Below are positions 1 to 10,670 of a DNA stretch of 64,000 nucleotides, piece after piece (the first letter of the stretch is position 1; each line of letters opens with the position of its first letter). Source of the DNA: Alphaproteobacteria bacterium (lineage in GTDB: Bacteria; Pseudomonadota; Alphaproteobacteria; Rhizobiales; Xanthobacteraceae); NCBI GenBank assembly GCA_009781045.1, contig WQYW01000002.1, forward strand, positions 1 to 64,000. The letters run 5' to 3'. The notes under the pieces are model-generated. The model saw nothing but the letters and a program-made list of their open reading frames with translations, made no database searches and was not told the DNA's origin. Made by a program: the position numbers and the translations under genes.

Positions 1-257
1 AAAATAACGGTTATAACCTCGAACACAATTTCGGGCACGGCAAGAAACACCTCGCGGTGATGTTCGCTGCCATGAACATGCTCGCCTTCGCAATGCATAC
101 GCTGTGCGACTCCGTCGAAAGCCCCTGGATCAAGGCCCGCAATGCGGCGGGGAAGAGAAAACGCTTTTTCGACGCGATCCGCATTCTTACCACCTATACG
201 GTTTTCCCGGATTGGTGGGCTTTGATGACGACCATCGCATCTGGCCGCCCTCCCTGA
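1..257 (+). pseudogene. Transposase C-terminal fragment (truncated by window edge)
   Basis: Reading frame gives NNGYNLEHNFGHGKKHLAVMFAAMNMLAFAMHTLCDSVESPWIKARNAAGKRKRFFDAIRILTTYTVF, typical of the C-terminus of a family of large DDE transposases; the rest lies outside the window. Confidence 0.6.
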
Positions 258-392
258 AAAAAGCGCGGGCTGGAGGATCAGGACCCCATGGACGGGCCAT
301 TTGGAATTGCTGCCCGACCGTCCTGGTGGTTGACGCACATGTTCTCTGCACATACTGTGAAATCCATGCCAGAAATGACCGGGCACCACGAT

Positions 393-1175
393 ATGAAGCT
401 CTTTGATGCTCTCGGCTTTCGCTGGGACAGATCGGCTGTGCCGACCTCCGTTCCATCTTACTCGGTGGACCGAGCCTGTTTCCGTCTCTATAAGATGCTT
501 CCAGCGTTCGTCTGGGACGCCTCCATGCTCGAAGGCAACCCCTTTACCCTCCCCGAGGTCATGACCCTGCTGGATGGCATCACCGTTGGCAAACGGAAGA
601 TTTCCGACCATGAGCAGGTTCTCAACCTGGCGGAGAGTTCAAGGCGCCTGTTGGCGATGGTCCGGGACGGCGAGTTCTCTCTGTCCAAGTCTGTGTTCAC
701 AGAACTCAACGGCCTCGTTGCCCGCGGAGAAGCATTGGAATGGGGGACGTTCCGTGGTGAAGGCCGGGAGAAGAAATTCACCCCATTTGTCGTACTTGGC
801 AGGCAGGAGCGCCATACGCCGTTGCCGACGGAACCCGGGGCTCCGGAACTCAATCGGGTGTTCGACAATGCTGTGACCGTACTGCTGGAATGTGCGCCCT
901 TCGAGCGGGCAACGGCATTTTTTCTGTTCGGTGCCTTGCAGCAGTTCTTCTTCGACGGCAACAAACGCACCTCGCGCTTCATCATGAACGGCATTCTGAT
1001 GTCGCACGGCATGGATGCGATCAGCGTTCCGGCCGCCGAGGCTGAGGAATTCAACCGGAAGATGGTGCGCTTCTACCGATCAAAGGACGCCAGCGAAATG
1101 ATGGCCTTCCTCTCGTCGCATCATCCGGAAGCAGACGTCCTTCTGCCTCCAGTGCAAGATCGTGCAAAAGAATGA
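393..1175 (+). CDS. Fic family protein
   Basis: FFFDGNKRTSRF matches the Fic core (HxFx[D/E]GN[G/K]RxxR), with Gln at the usual His position; N-terminal LEGNPFTL resembles the Fic inhibitory motif region. Start codon uncertain (288, 375 or 393). Confidence 0.8.
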   Translation: MKLFDALGFRWDRSAVPTSVPSYSVDRACFRLYKMLPAFVWDASMLEGNPFTLPEVMTLLDGITVGKRKISDHEQVLNLAESSRRLLAMVRDGEFSLSKSVFTELNGLVARGEALEWGTFRGEGREKKFTPFVVLGRQERHTPLPTEPGAPELNRVFDNAVTVLLECAPFERATAFFLFGALQQFFFDGNKRTSRFIMNGILMSHGMDAISVPAAEAEEFNRKMVRFYRSKDASEMMAFLSSHHPEADVLLPPVQDRAKE

Positions 1176-1570
1176 ATGACGAGGCCGCAATCGCGTGCCA
1201 TGGAAGAACAGGCGGCCGGAGTGATGCGCCGATCGGGAGAAAGTCGGGCACGTCTGCCGCACCAGCCATTCACTGATTGGTCCTCGGCACCTCCGGAAAT
1301 GGATCACGCTGACTCACCGAATGCCTGCCTGCGGCTCATCGCGGAGTGAGCTTTCCCGTGGAGCATCGCTCCAGACCCGGTTCAGCTCTGCCGCTTTGGG
1401 GTCGGATGACGGGATGCTCATGAATGAACCTGCGGATCGTTTCCGGACATACCGCGAAAGCGATGTCCAGAATCCGTCAGCAGATTCCAGACAGGGAATC
1501 TATGCCGGGGCCGGCGAAGGACAGGCCGGCCGGGGGGGGCCCGGGAAGGCCGAATTATCAGACCGCAGGC

Positions 1571-2704
1571 TCAACGCCTGAAGAGGCGACCAGACTCCAC
1601 ATCCACCACCTCACCGCCCTCCCCGATACCGGCAAAGGCCGCCGGGTCCGCGCCGGTCAGCCAGACCTGGCCGCCAAGCGTGCCAAGCTCAGCAAACAGT
1701 GCAGCCCGGCGCGCCGGATCGAGATGGGCGACCACCTCGTCGAGCAGCAGGAGCGGCGTCACCGCGCTGGTCTCGGCGACCAGTGCGGCATGGGCCAGGA
1801 CCAGGCCAATCAGGAGCGCCTTCTGCTCCCCGGTCGAGGCCTCGCGCGCCGGCATGTCTTTGGGTGCGTAAACCACTTCGAGATCGCTGAGATGGGGACC
1901 ATCGGTGGTGCGCCCGGCTGCGGCGTCGCGGGCGCGGTTGGCGCGCAGGATGTCGCGATAGCGATCCTCCACCACGGTCGCGGATTCGCCTGCCAGAGCA
2001 TTCTCCATCCATCCAGCCAGGGCAATGCGAGCAGATGGAAAGGCCGATCCCCGCCCCCTGGCCTCACACATGGCGGCAAGGCGCGAGGCCGTCTCTGCCC
2101 GGCTTGCCGCCACCGCCACCGCCGTTGCAGCGGTCTCGCGCTCGATCGCCGTACACCACTGCGCGTCGAAACTGCGCTCTTCAAGCAGGCGGTTACGGGC
2201 GCGCAGCGAGTGTTCCAGCGCCGTGACCCGGGAAGAATGGCCGTTATCGATCGCCATCACCAGGCGGTCGAGAAAGCGGCGCCGCTCCGATGCCGGTCCC
2301 ATGAACAGGCCGTCCATCGCCGGTGTCAGCCACACCATGCGGATATGGTCGCCGAAGGCGTTGGCCGAGGACACGGTTTCGCGGTCGACGCGACAGCACC
2401 GGCCGGAGCGGGGTCGGGAAGGGGAAGCTTCGATCCCGGTGCCCAGCGTCGCCAGTCCCAGGGCGCCTTCGATCTGGGCCGATACCGCCCATGAACCGTC
2501 GCCGTGATGGGAGGCGACATCGTCCAGAACTGCCCGGCGCAGACCACGGCCGGGCGACAACAGCGAAATCGCCTCCAGGCAGTTGGTCTTGCCGGAGCCG
2601 TTGGGCCCGACCAGAGCCACCAGGGCAGCATCGGTCGCGATCGCCGCGGTGTCGTAATTGCGAAACCGGGTCAGGCTCAGTCGATGGATGCGCGCACGGA
2701 TCAT
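1571..2704 (-). CDS. recF: DNA replication/repair protein RecF
   Basis: Walker A GPNGSGKTNCLEAI, signature STGEQKALLIGLVLAHA, Walker B LLLLDEVVAHLD; follows dnaN. Confidence 0.95.
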   Translation of the reverse strand: MIRARIHRLSLTRFRNYDTAAIATDAALVALVGPNGSGKTNCLEAISLLSPGRGLRRAVLDDVASHHGDGSWAVSAQIEGALGLATLGTGIEASPSRPRSGRCCRVDRETVSSANAFGDHIRMVWLTPAMDGLFMGPASERRRFLDRLVMAIDNGHSSRVTALEHSLRARNRLLEERSFDAQWCTAIERETAATAVAVAASRAETASRLAAMCEARGRGSAFPSARIALAGWMENALAGESATVVEDRYRDILRANRARDAAAGRTTDGPHLSDLEVVYAPKDMPAREASTGEQKALLIGLVLAHAALVAETSAVTPLLLLDEVVAHLDPARRAALFAELGTLGGQVWLTGADPAAFAGIGEGGEVVDVESGRLFRR

Positions 2705-2759
2705 GCCGCCTCGCCGCAGGCGGAGCCTGGTTTCTCACCATCGCGCCGCGGCACGAGGC

Positions 2760-3890
2760 CTAGACCCGCATCGGCATCAGCACATAGAGGGCGCTGTGAT
2801 CGTCGCGATCGCGCGCCAGTGTCGGAGAACCTGGATCCGCCAGCCTCAGGCTCGCCATCTCGCCCTCGATCTGCATCGCGATATCAAGCAGATAGCGGGA
2901 ATTGAAGCCGATATCGATGGGATCGGCGTCGTACTGGACCTCAAGTTCCTCGGTAGCACTGCCGGAATCGGGATTGGTCACCGACAGGATCAGCTTGCCC
3001 GGTGTCAGGGCCAGCTTGACCGCCTTGCCCCGCTCCGTGGAGATGGTCGAGACGCGGTCGATCGCCGACTCGAAATCCTTGCGGTCGACGAAGAGTTCCT
3101 TGTCGTTATGTTGCGGAATCACCCTGGTGTAATCCGGGAAGGTGCCGTCGATAAGCTTTGAGGTCAGGATCAGGTCACCGACACTGACGCGGATCTTGGA
3201 ATCCGACAATTCGACCAGCGCCTCGGTATCGCCATCCTCGATCAGACGGCGGATCTCATTGACCGCCTTGCGCGGCACGATGACGCCCGGAATGTCGCTG
3301 GCACCCTCGGGCTGGGCCAGATCGAGCTGGGCCAGACGGTGACCGTCGGTGGCCACCGCACGCAGGGTGGGGCAGATCACGCCATCGATCTTGCCCTGTG
3401 CGGCATGGAGGTAAATGCCGTTGAGATAATAGCGGGTTTCCTCGGTCGAGATGGCGAACTGGGTGCGGTCGATCAGCCGCTTCACGTCCCGGCTGGGCAG
3501 CCGGAAGCGATGGGTCAGCTCGCCACTTTCAAGATCCGGGAAGTCATGTTCGGGAAGGGTCTGCAGCGTGAAGCGCGCTCGTCCGGCCCGGATGGCAAGA
3601 ACCGCGCGCTCGCTGTCGGCCTCCAGCACCACCTGCGAGCCTTCGGCCAGTTTGCGCACGATGTCAAAGAAGGTGTGAGCCGGTACCGTAGCACCACCCG
3701 CAACCGCGGTTTCCCCGGCCATGGTCTCCATCACCTCAAGGTCGAGATCGGTAACCTTCAGCGTCACCCGTCCGCCCTCGGTGCGGATCAACACGTTGCC
3801 AAGGATGGCAATCGTATTGCGCCGCTCGACCACGCGGTAGACATGGCCCAGGGCTTTCAGGAGTTGCGTCCGTTCGACCGTCACCTTCAT
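2760..3890 (-). CDS. dnaN: DNA polymerase III subunit beta
   Basis: MKVTVERTQLLKALGHVYRVVERRNTIAILGNVLI... to YVLMPMRV; between dnaA and recF. Confidence 0.97.
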   Translation of the reverse strand: MKVTVERTQLLKALGHVYRVVERRNTIAILGNVLIRTEGGRVTLKVTDLDLEVMETMAGETAVAGGATVPAHTFFDIVRKLAEGSQVVLEADSERAVLAIRAGRARFTLQTLPEHDFPDLESGELTHRFRLPSRDVKRLIDRTQFAISTEETRYYLNGIYLHAAQGKIDGVICPTLRAVATDGHRLAQLDLAQPEGASDIPGVIVPRKAVNEIRRLIEDGDTEALVELSDSKIRVSVGDLILTSKLIDGTFPDYTRVIPQHNDKELFVDRKDFESAIDRVSTISTERGKAVKLALTPGKLILSVTNPDSGSATEELEVQYDADPIDIGFNSRYLLDIAMQIEGEMASLRLADPGSPTLARDRDDHSALYVLMPMRV

Positions 3891-4083
3891 TGCAACACCG
3901 CTCATATTCAAAAAAATGCCGGACAGCCGCAAACGGCCCCGGCCTGACAAGGCGCTCCGACCACCCACTCTAGCCTGTGGATATGATCAAAGCTTCAAGG
4001 GCGTCCAAGGTGGAGCGAAAACACGGTCAATTCAAGGCTGAATGGGGGCCCGGCAGCAAGATTTCATGTGGGCAGCCAAAAAA

Positions 4084-4112
4084 ACGTTCCCGGGAACCAG
4101 TCCCGGGAACGT
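4084..4112 (-). terminator. Intrinsic terminator of dnaA
   Basis: Perfect 12-bp stem ACGTTCCCGGGA-accag-TCCCGGGAACGT followed on the minus strand by a T run (AAAAAA on +). Confidence 0.85.
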
Positions 4113-4135
4113 CATCATCCTGTCACAGAGCCCCG

Positions 4136-5551
4136 CTATTCCTGCAGCTGGCGCTTGAGAGACTCCACTTCCTCGGAAAGGGCGGTGTCCTTGCTGACCA
4201 GGGCTTCGATCTTGCGCACGGCGTGCAGCACCGTGGTGTGGTCGCGGCCGCCGAAACGCCGGCCGATCTCCGGGAGCGAGCGCAGCGTCAGGGTCTTGGC
4301 GAGATACATCGCCACCTGGCGTGGCCGCACCACGTTGGCGGTACGGCGCGAGGACAAGAGGTCGGACCGGCTCACGCTATATTGCCGCGCCACCACGCGC
4401 TGGATGTCCTCGATCTTGATCCGCTTGGGCTCCTGCGGCCGGATCAGGTCGCGCACCTCGCGCTCCGCCATCTCCAGGGTGACAGGCTGGTTGTTGAGCT
4501 TCGAATGGGCCAGAAGCCGGTTGATCGCGCCCTCGAGATCACGCCCGTTATGGGTGATGGAGTGGGCGAGATAGCCCAGCACGTCCTCGGGCACCTCGAA
4601 GCGGGCATGATGGGCCCGCGCCGCGGCAACCCTCGATCGCAGGATGCCGAGCCGCAGTTCCTCACCCAGCGACCCCATTTCGACCACGAGGCCGCCGGCC
4701 AGCCTTGAGCGCACCCGATCGTCGAGGCTCTCGAGGTCCGATGGCGGACGATCGGCCGCAATCACGACCTGGCGCCCGGCATCAATCAGGGCGTTGAGGG
4801 TATGGCAGAACTCCGCCTGGGTAGACTTGCCCTGGAGGAACTGCAGATCGTCGATGACCAGCACATCGATGCCGCGCAGCGCCTCCTTGAAAGCCAGCGC
4901 AGTCTGGGTCTTGAGGGCGGCGACGAAACCATACATGAACTTTTCGGCAGTAAGGTACAGCACCTTGCGCTCGGTGCCGGAATTTCCGGCCCAGGTCACC
5001 GCCTGCAGGAGATGGGTTTTGCCCAGGCCGACGCCGGCGTGAATATAGAGCGGGTTGAACATAACCGGGTCGCCCCGCCGCCCGTCGGCGACCTGACGCG
5101 CGGCAGCATGCGCCAGCGTATTGGAGCGACCGACCACGAAGCTCGCAAAGGTCAGCCGCGGGTCCAGCGGCGAGCCGTTGAGGGTGTCGTGCCCGGTCGG
5201 TGCCTGCATCGTCAGCGCCGGGCGCGGCTCCGCCACACTGCGTGTCTCCCGACGGGGATCGAGCGCAGGGGGCACTTCCTTGACCGCCGCCACGGGACGA
5301 ACCGCGGTGCGCACCGTGAGATCGATGCGATGGACCTCCGGCATCTCCGCCTGCCAGCACGACAGCACGCGCTCTGCGTAGTGCGACTGGATCCAGCTCT
5401 TGAGGAAGCGGGTCGGGACCGACAGCTTCACACTTTCGTCATGAACCCCTTCGAGGTCCATTCTCGCAAACCAGCTTGTGTAGACATCCTCTCCCACAGT
5501 CGAGCGCAGCCTACCCTTCACGCGCGACCAGCGTTCCTGTTCCAATGTCAT
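4136..5551 (-). CDS. dnaA: Chromosomal replication initiator protein DnaA
   Basis: [15 protein letters not shown] Walker [15 protein letters not shown]-terminal [18 protein letters not shown] DnaA-box binding signature. Start set at [13 protein letters not shown]. Confidence 0.97.
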   Translation of the reverse strand: MTLEQERWSRVKGRLRSTVGEDVYTSWFARMDLEGVHDESVKLSVPTRFLKSWIQSHYAERVLSCWQAEMPEVHRIDLTVRTAVRPVAAVKEVPPALDPRRETRSVAEPRPALTMQAPTGHDTLNGSPLDPRLTFASFVVGRSNTLAHAAARQVADGRRGDPVMFNPLYIHAGVGLGKTHLLQAVTWAGNSGTERKVLYLTAEKFMYGFVAALKTQTALAFKEALRGIDVLVIDDLQFLQGKSTQAEFCHTLNALIDAGRQVVIAADRPPSDLESLDDRVRSRLAGGLVVEMGSLGEELRLGILRSRVAAARAHHARFEVPEDVLGYLAHSITHNGRDLEGAINRLLAHSKLNNQPVTLEMAEREVRDLIRPQEPKRIKIEDIQRVVARQYSVSRSDLLSSRRTANVVRPRQVAMYLAKTLTLRSLPEIGRRFGGRDHTTVLHAVRKIEALVSKDTALSEEVESLKRQLQE

Positions 5552-7223
5552 CGTCTCTAACTCATATCGAGATTTGTTGCTTTGTGAATGCCAACCCGGC
5601 ATGCCCCCATGGAGTTCCTTTTCGAGACAAATGAAGTCCGCCCGGTGCCAAGGCACCGCTGCTCAAACCTGAATTGTCGCGAAAGGGTGTGGTGGGGTCA
5701 GCGCGTATTCAACGCTCTCAGGCGCACCAAAGACCGACTGCTGGACGAAACCAAGACAGCAACATCACAGGAAGGACGTTCGACCAATACCGCGTAACGT
5801 ATTCTAGACATGTTTTAACTCCCCATCCCGTCGTGATACTCACGACAAGCCGTACAGCCAACACCGTCCAGACCATACAGGTCTGGCGACATTCGGCTCG
5901 TCACTTCAACTTGTCCGTAAGACCTGCCCGCGCGCGGATCGGAAAGCCTGGTCGGTATCTCTCATCTGCGAATTGCCGCAGATGAACCCTTCTTAATCTC
6001 CCCCCAGAGATTCCTAAGGAAACAACACCGCTTTGATCCAACTCCGCTTTTAAGCCCGCCCCCACATTCAGAACGCCGCCGAACTGAATGCCGCACCCAT
6101 CGCACCAGAACCCTCGTTGGTCTTCCGGTGTCGTGGGCGCCACGAACGGGTGGAACAATTACACGATGATCCCGACGTGGCAAACAACTAGATCAAACCC
6201 CGGCCCCACCGCACTCCGGGATGCCCCTCCGGCCACCTCCAGAGGGGTCTGAAAGGAGCAGGCAAGTTTTTGAATCATCGTGAGGAATCGAAAGCTTAAT
6301 TTTTGTTGCAAGGGCGGGCTGGAAGCGACAAAAAAACTTTCCGGACCGGTTCCACCACGGTTCATCCAAAGGAATTTTCTCTCCGCGTTCCTCACTATGT
6401 CCATAAGTGATTATGGAGACGCGGGTTTTCCTGAGAGATTTTGCCCCCACGAATGGGCCCGCCGGGGCGGTGTTTTCCTGGCGGTCGGGCAGCGCCTTGA
6501 TGCGGAGAAACCACAGGCAAGGGGAAAGCCCCTCCTACTCGCCTAAAGATTGTGCGATTGCCGCCGTGGTTGTGAAAAATGCCGGCATTTGCAGCAGCGG
6601 TGGTTTGCGCCAGCGTCCGCCTTCTGCCGGAAAAATATTCATGACGGAGCCGGGCTGCGAAATCCCTGCGCGAGCAGGCGCACGGGCCTTGAGATGCCTG
6701 CAGCTTTCGGCTCCTGCTGGTTAAGGACAGCAGGACTGTCCTTCCAATCAGCTTCCGCCCGCTTTCAGCTTCGCCGATTTTGTACGTCGCCGCCGCTGCC
6801 CGCGTTGCCCGATTTCCGCCTTGTTGCGGTCAAACTCCGGCCTTTTGCGAAATCATGACCGGCCAAAAATCTGGAGAGCCGCGATGAAACCGCGAGCCTG
6901 TGTTCAAATTACTGTTATCGGAGGCATTGCCCCGCGCCGAAAGCGGTTTTGCCTCCCCGGGTCAGGAGTCCTGATCTGCCCCCGGCCACCGACGCCAGAG
7001 GTGGCACAATCGCCGCCAGAAGCACGAACAGTCTGAAATGGGGCAAGCCCGGCGTCAGACCTGCGGCCCTGTCTTCAAGGCACCAATGGGCGACCTGCCC
7101 CCGACGCCCCAGGGGGCTTGCGCAGGGTCACGGGCGGTTCACTCACCAGCCTGCCTGGACTTATGGGCCGCACGGCGCGACCCCAAAGGCACAAGCCTGG
7201 AGCGACGGCTTGAAATTCAAAAA

Positions 7224-7241
7224 GCCCGGGGTGAGCCGGGC
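7224..7241 (-). terminator. Intrinsic terminator of rpsT
   Basis: GCCCGG-GGTGAG-CCGGGC stem flanked by AAAAA on + (T run on minus), downstream of rpsT. Confidence 0.65.
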
Positions 7242-7305
7242 CTGTCTTCCAATCGGAGATGTTGGCTCCCAAAGAGCCTTGCCAGAGGGGGCTTGCCGGG
7301 ATGTC

Positions 7306-7572
7306 TCAGGTCGCGAGCTTGGCGATCGCGTGGGACAGGCGCGACACTTTGCGGCTGGCGCTGTTATGATGAACAATGCCGCGCTGCGCCGCGCGCATCA
7401 GAGCCGGCTCGGCCCGCGCCATCGCCTGCAACGCTGCACCCCGGTCGCCCGAGCGGATGGCTTCCTCGACCCGGCGCACCGCGCCGCGCATCTGCGTCCG
7501 ACGCGACTTGTTGACAACGGTACGGCGGGCGATCTTGCGCGTCGCCTTCTTGGCGGAACTGGTGTTGGCCAT
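7306..7572 (-). CDS. rpsT: 30S ribosomal protein S20
   Basis: [39 protein letters not shown]... typical S20. Confidence 0.95.
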   Translation of the reverse strand: MANTSSAKKATRKIARRTVVNKSRRTQMRGAVRRVEEAIRSGDRGAALQAMARAEPALMRAAQRGIVHHNSASRKVSRLSHAIAKLAT

Positions 7573-7960
7573 CGTCTAAAGCTATCCTTGTCCAGGCTTT
7601 TCGTGTCGCTTGCCAGCGACTGTTGGCGGAGCGCGAAGGCAGCCTTGCTGGCGGTGCCTGACCTCCTGTTCAACAACAGCTGGCGGCGGGATTGCGCCCG
7701 CCGCCAGCTGTCCGGGCTTATAAGCCCTCGAAATCAAAGCGTCAACGCTGTTTGCACCGGCTCCGCGCCAGCTTTTGCTTCACCGCCTCGCGATCCTGCG
7801 CCAGAAACCCGCAGCAGGAGCCGCGAGCAGGTCGCTCGGGCGTGGTGGACCCGGCTGAGGGAGAAATCGCAAACACTGCACCGACGTGGTTGAATTCCGG
7901 CCCCCAGCCGGCTATGGGGGCAGGAACCGGTAACCTTCCCTGAGCGGTGAGGGATTTGTT

Positions 7961-8278
7961 ATGATCCGCGGCTTTTTCCGACTGATTGGGCTGTTGCTGC
8001 TCGCGGGTGCGTTCATCTTCGTCGTCTATGATGGCGTGCACTGGGTGGTCGACCAGAATTTCCACCTGACCCGCTTCGGCCAGTTCTGGCTTACGATCCA
8101 CGAACCCAGTGAAACCGCGTTCCGGCACTGGGTCGAGGCCCGCTCGCCCTGGCTGTGGACCACCGTGGTCCAGGAAGTCCTGCGCCAGGCCGTTTTCATT
8201 ATCCTTGGCGTCCCCGGCATCATCCTGATGATCCTGTTCCGGCCGCGCCGGCCTCTGATCGGCTATGCCCGCAACTGA
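7961..8278 (+). CDS. Hypothetical small membrane protein
   Basis: 105 aa with two hydrophobic segments (LIGLLLLAGAFIFVVYD; AVFIILGVPGIILMILF), clean ATG. Confidence 0.7.
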   Translation: MIRGFFRLIGLLLLAGAFIFVVYDGVHWVVDQNFHLTRFGQFWLTIHEPSETAFRHWVEARSPWLWTTVVQEVLRQAVFIILGVPGIILMILFRPRRPLIGYARN

Positions 8279-8366
8279 ACCCCGGAAACCCCGCAACCCA
8301 TTGGTAACGCTTTATTAACCACGTTGAGCGCAAAACTGCATCCGGCTGTTCTCTGGGGATCGTTCG

Positions 8367-8987
8367 GTGCGGCTCGCGCGGGTGTCTGTCCTGACCGTCA
8401 TCGCCGCATGCGCGGCCCTGCTCGCGGGCTGCGCTGCGCATACCCGGCCGCATGCGTATTACGCCGTCATGCCCCCTCCCGCCGCTTTCCCTGCCAAGGC
8501 TCTGGATAAGGCTCCGGAACCCGCCACCACGCCCTATTGCCTTGATGCCGGCGACCGGCTCCGGGTCGTCGTTTTCGGCCAGGACAGTCTTTCCAGCAGC
8601 TACAGCGTTGATGCCGAGGGCCGCATCACCATGCCCCTGATCGGACCGGTACCGGCACGCGGCCGCCGCACCGCCGAACTCGCCGCCGACATCGCCCGGC
8701 GCCTGCGCAATGGCTATATCCGCGACCCCTCGGTGGCGGTCGAGATCGAGGCCTATCGGCCCTTCTTCATCCTCGGCGAGGTCACTTCTCCCGGACAATA
8801 TCCCTACGTGCCGAACATGACGGTGGAGAGTGCGGTGGCCATCGCCGGCGGCTTTTCGCCACGCGCACGACGGGACAGCATCACCGTGACCCGCAACGAA
8901 ACAACGGGCGCAGTGCGCGTCGCCGTGCCGCCCGGCACCGCGGTGGCGCCCGGTGACACCATCCAGGTCGGCGAGCGCTGGTTCTGA
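8367..8987 (+). CDS. Polysaccharide biosynthesis/export (Wza-like, SLBB) lipoprotein
   Basis: Lipobox LLAGCAA; DAGDRLRVVVFGQDSLSSSYSVDAEGRITMPLIGPVPARGRRTAELAADIARRL typical of Poly_export domain. Confidence 0.85.
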   Translation: MRLARVSVLTVIAACAALLAGCAAHTRPHAYYAVMPPPAAFPAKALDKAPEPATTPYCLDAGDRLRVVVFGQDSLSSSYSVDAEGRITMPLIGPVPARGRRTAELAADIARRLRNGYIRDPSVAVEIEAYRPFFILGEVTSPGQYPYVPNMTVESAVAIAGGFSPRARRDSITVTRNETTGAVRVAVPPGTAVAPGDTIQVGERWF

Positions 8988-9006
8988 CCCCGCGCCCGCC
9001 CCAGCC

Positions 9007-9675
9007 TCAGCGGCAGTGCTGGGCGAGAAAGTTCAGGCTGCGCTGCCACGACATCCCGGCGCTGGCCTTATCGTAGCTTTCACGGGCATCGCAGTGGAAT
9101 CCGTGCCCGGCACCGGGATAGACAAAGATCTCGACTTCGGGGCGCCTGGCCCGGATGATCTCGACATCAGAGAGCGGAATGGCGCTGTCCTCTGCCCCGA
9201 AATGCAGCTGCGTCGGCACTTTCGGCTTCTGGTCGCAGACCCGCGCAATCGCGCTGCCGTAATAGCCGATCGCCGCCGCCAGACCGGACAGCTCCACCGC
9301 GGCGCGGTAGGCGATGCTGCCGCCGAGGCAGAAGCCCATGATCGCCACTGCTCTTTGCGCCTTCACCGCATCAATCGCCGCCTGGGTATCGCGCAGCATC
9401 GCATCCCAGTCGGGATTGGCAATGAATCTGCGCGCATTGGCGACATCCCCGGCCGAATAGCCGGACACGAAACCGGGTTCGATGCGGTCAAAGAGTGACG
9501 GCGCGATCGCAACATAACCCTGCCCTGCGAGGCGGTCGCAGATCGAGCGGATATGATCATTGACCCCGAAAATCTCCTGGATCACCACCACCGCCGCCGC
9601 CCCGCCTTCCGGGTCGGCACAATAGGCCCCGAGGCGGAAGCCATCCGCCGCCGTCAGTGTCACATCCTGTCCCAT
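9007..9675 (-). CDS. Dienelactone hydrolase family protein
   Basis: VVIQEIFGVNDHIRSICDRLAGQGYVAIAPSLFDR, MGFCLGGSIAYRAA nucleophile motif, YPGAGHGFHCD. Confidence 0.9.
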   Translation of the reverse strand: MGQDVTLTAADGFRLGAYCADPEGGAAAVVVIQEIFGVNDHIRSICDRLAGQGYVAIAPSLFDRIEPGFVSGYSAGDVANARRFIANPDWDAMLRDTQAAIDAVKAQRAVAIMGFCLGGSIAYRAAVELSGLAAAIGYYGSAIARVCDQKPKVPTQLHFGAEDSAIPLSDVEIIRARRPEVEIFVYPGAGHGFHCDARESYDKASAGMSWQRSLNFLAQHCR

Positions 9676-9682
9676 CGATCCC

Positions 9683-10039
9683 TTACCTTCCGCCCCACAT
9701 CCAGCGGTCGCCATAATCCTCTTTCCAGCCCGTCAGCCGACCATGACGGAACTGCAGGAACAGGCGGTGATGGGAGGTGAGGAGTTCGCTGCCGCCGATA
9801 TCACGCACCACCATGAAAATGTCGCTGTCGCGACGGGAACTGACGAGTTCGAGCCGCTGTCCCAGCGCCTGGGAAGCGGCCTCGACATCCATGCCGAAGG
9901 AAAGCGGAGTGTTGTTCGACCAGGTCGAGACAAAAAGACGAGGCGAGGACTGCGGTTCCCGGGCCTCACCCGGGGCTGCCGCCATCCCGACCGCCAGAAC
10001 CAGCGCAACCGCCAGCAGATATTTCCTCTTCGCCATCAT
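9683..10039 (-). CDS. Hypothetical secreted protein
   Basis: Signal peptide MMAKRKYLLAVALVLAVGMAAAPGEA; directly upstream of the hydrolase in the same orientation. Confidence 0.55.
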   Translation of the reverse strand: MMAKRKYLLAVALVLAVGMAAAPGEAREPQSSPRLFVSTWSNNTPLSFGMDVEAASQALGQRLELVSSRRDSDIFMVVRDIGGSELLTSHHRLFLQFRHGRLTGWKEDYGDRWMWGGR

Positions 10040-10622
10040 CCAATCCCTTGATGCGTTCGCGGCCGTCACGCGCACCGCAACCGGCCCGTGGCGGCGGCAT
10101 AATGCTCCGTATCCGCTCCCGAGGTCAATCTGTGCCTCCTCCAGTGCTCCAGTGCTCCAAGGCATCACGAGACGGCATCCACCCATTCCCCGCCCGCATC
10201 CGGCGCACCGGGAACACACAACCGCAGGGCGGACAGGCGAATGCTTCTTCACGTCAATTTTGCGCGGCGCCGACCTCGCACGCATGCCAACCAAGGCGGT
10301 TCACACAGATCAACAGCCGGCGGACCGGCTCTCGAAAACGATGCCAAATTCCCTGGCGAGTTCGGCTCCAACCACTTTCGTGCGTGCGCGGCAGTGTTTC
10401 GCTGACCCAGATCTTCTGTGTGGCCTCTTCCTCGGCATTCAATCTGCCGGAGCTGCCACCGACCTCAAGACGGGTCAGGCCCTCCGTCCCGCCTTCGGCA
10501 AAGCGACTCTGTGCCCCCCCGCACCGCCATCGTCCAGGAACAAGACAGCCGCGCGCAGCCACTTCAGCTCAAGCCATGATCCAACGGAAGAAGGGCGCTG
10601 GCTCGCCTCGTCAGGCGAGTAA

Positions 10623-10670
10623 GGGGCCGTGGAAAAATAACTGCTCCAGAATCGCGCGAACAAATGAGAA
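10623..10670 (+). repeat. Orphan end of an ISAzo13-like element (partial)
   Basis: GGGGCCGTGGAAAAATAACTGCTCCAG...GAACAAATGA resembles the inverted right end of the IS at 16954-18467. Confidence 0.6.

Noticed and set aside
3976-3984. TGTGGATAT between dnaA and dnaN as a DnaA box/oriC
   Set aside because: Single site with one mismatch to TTATCCACA; no cluster nearby.
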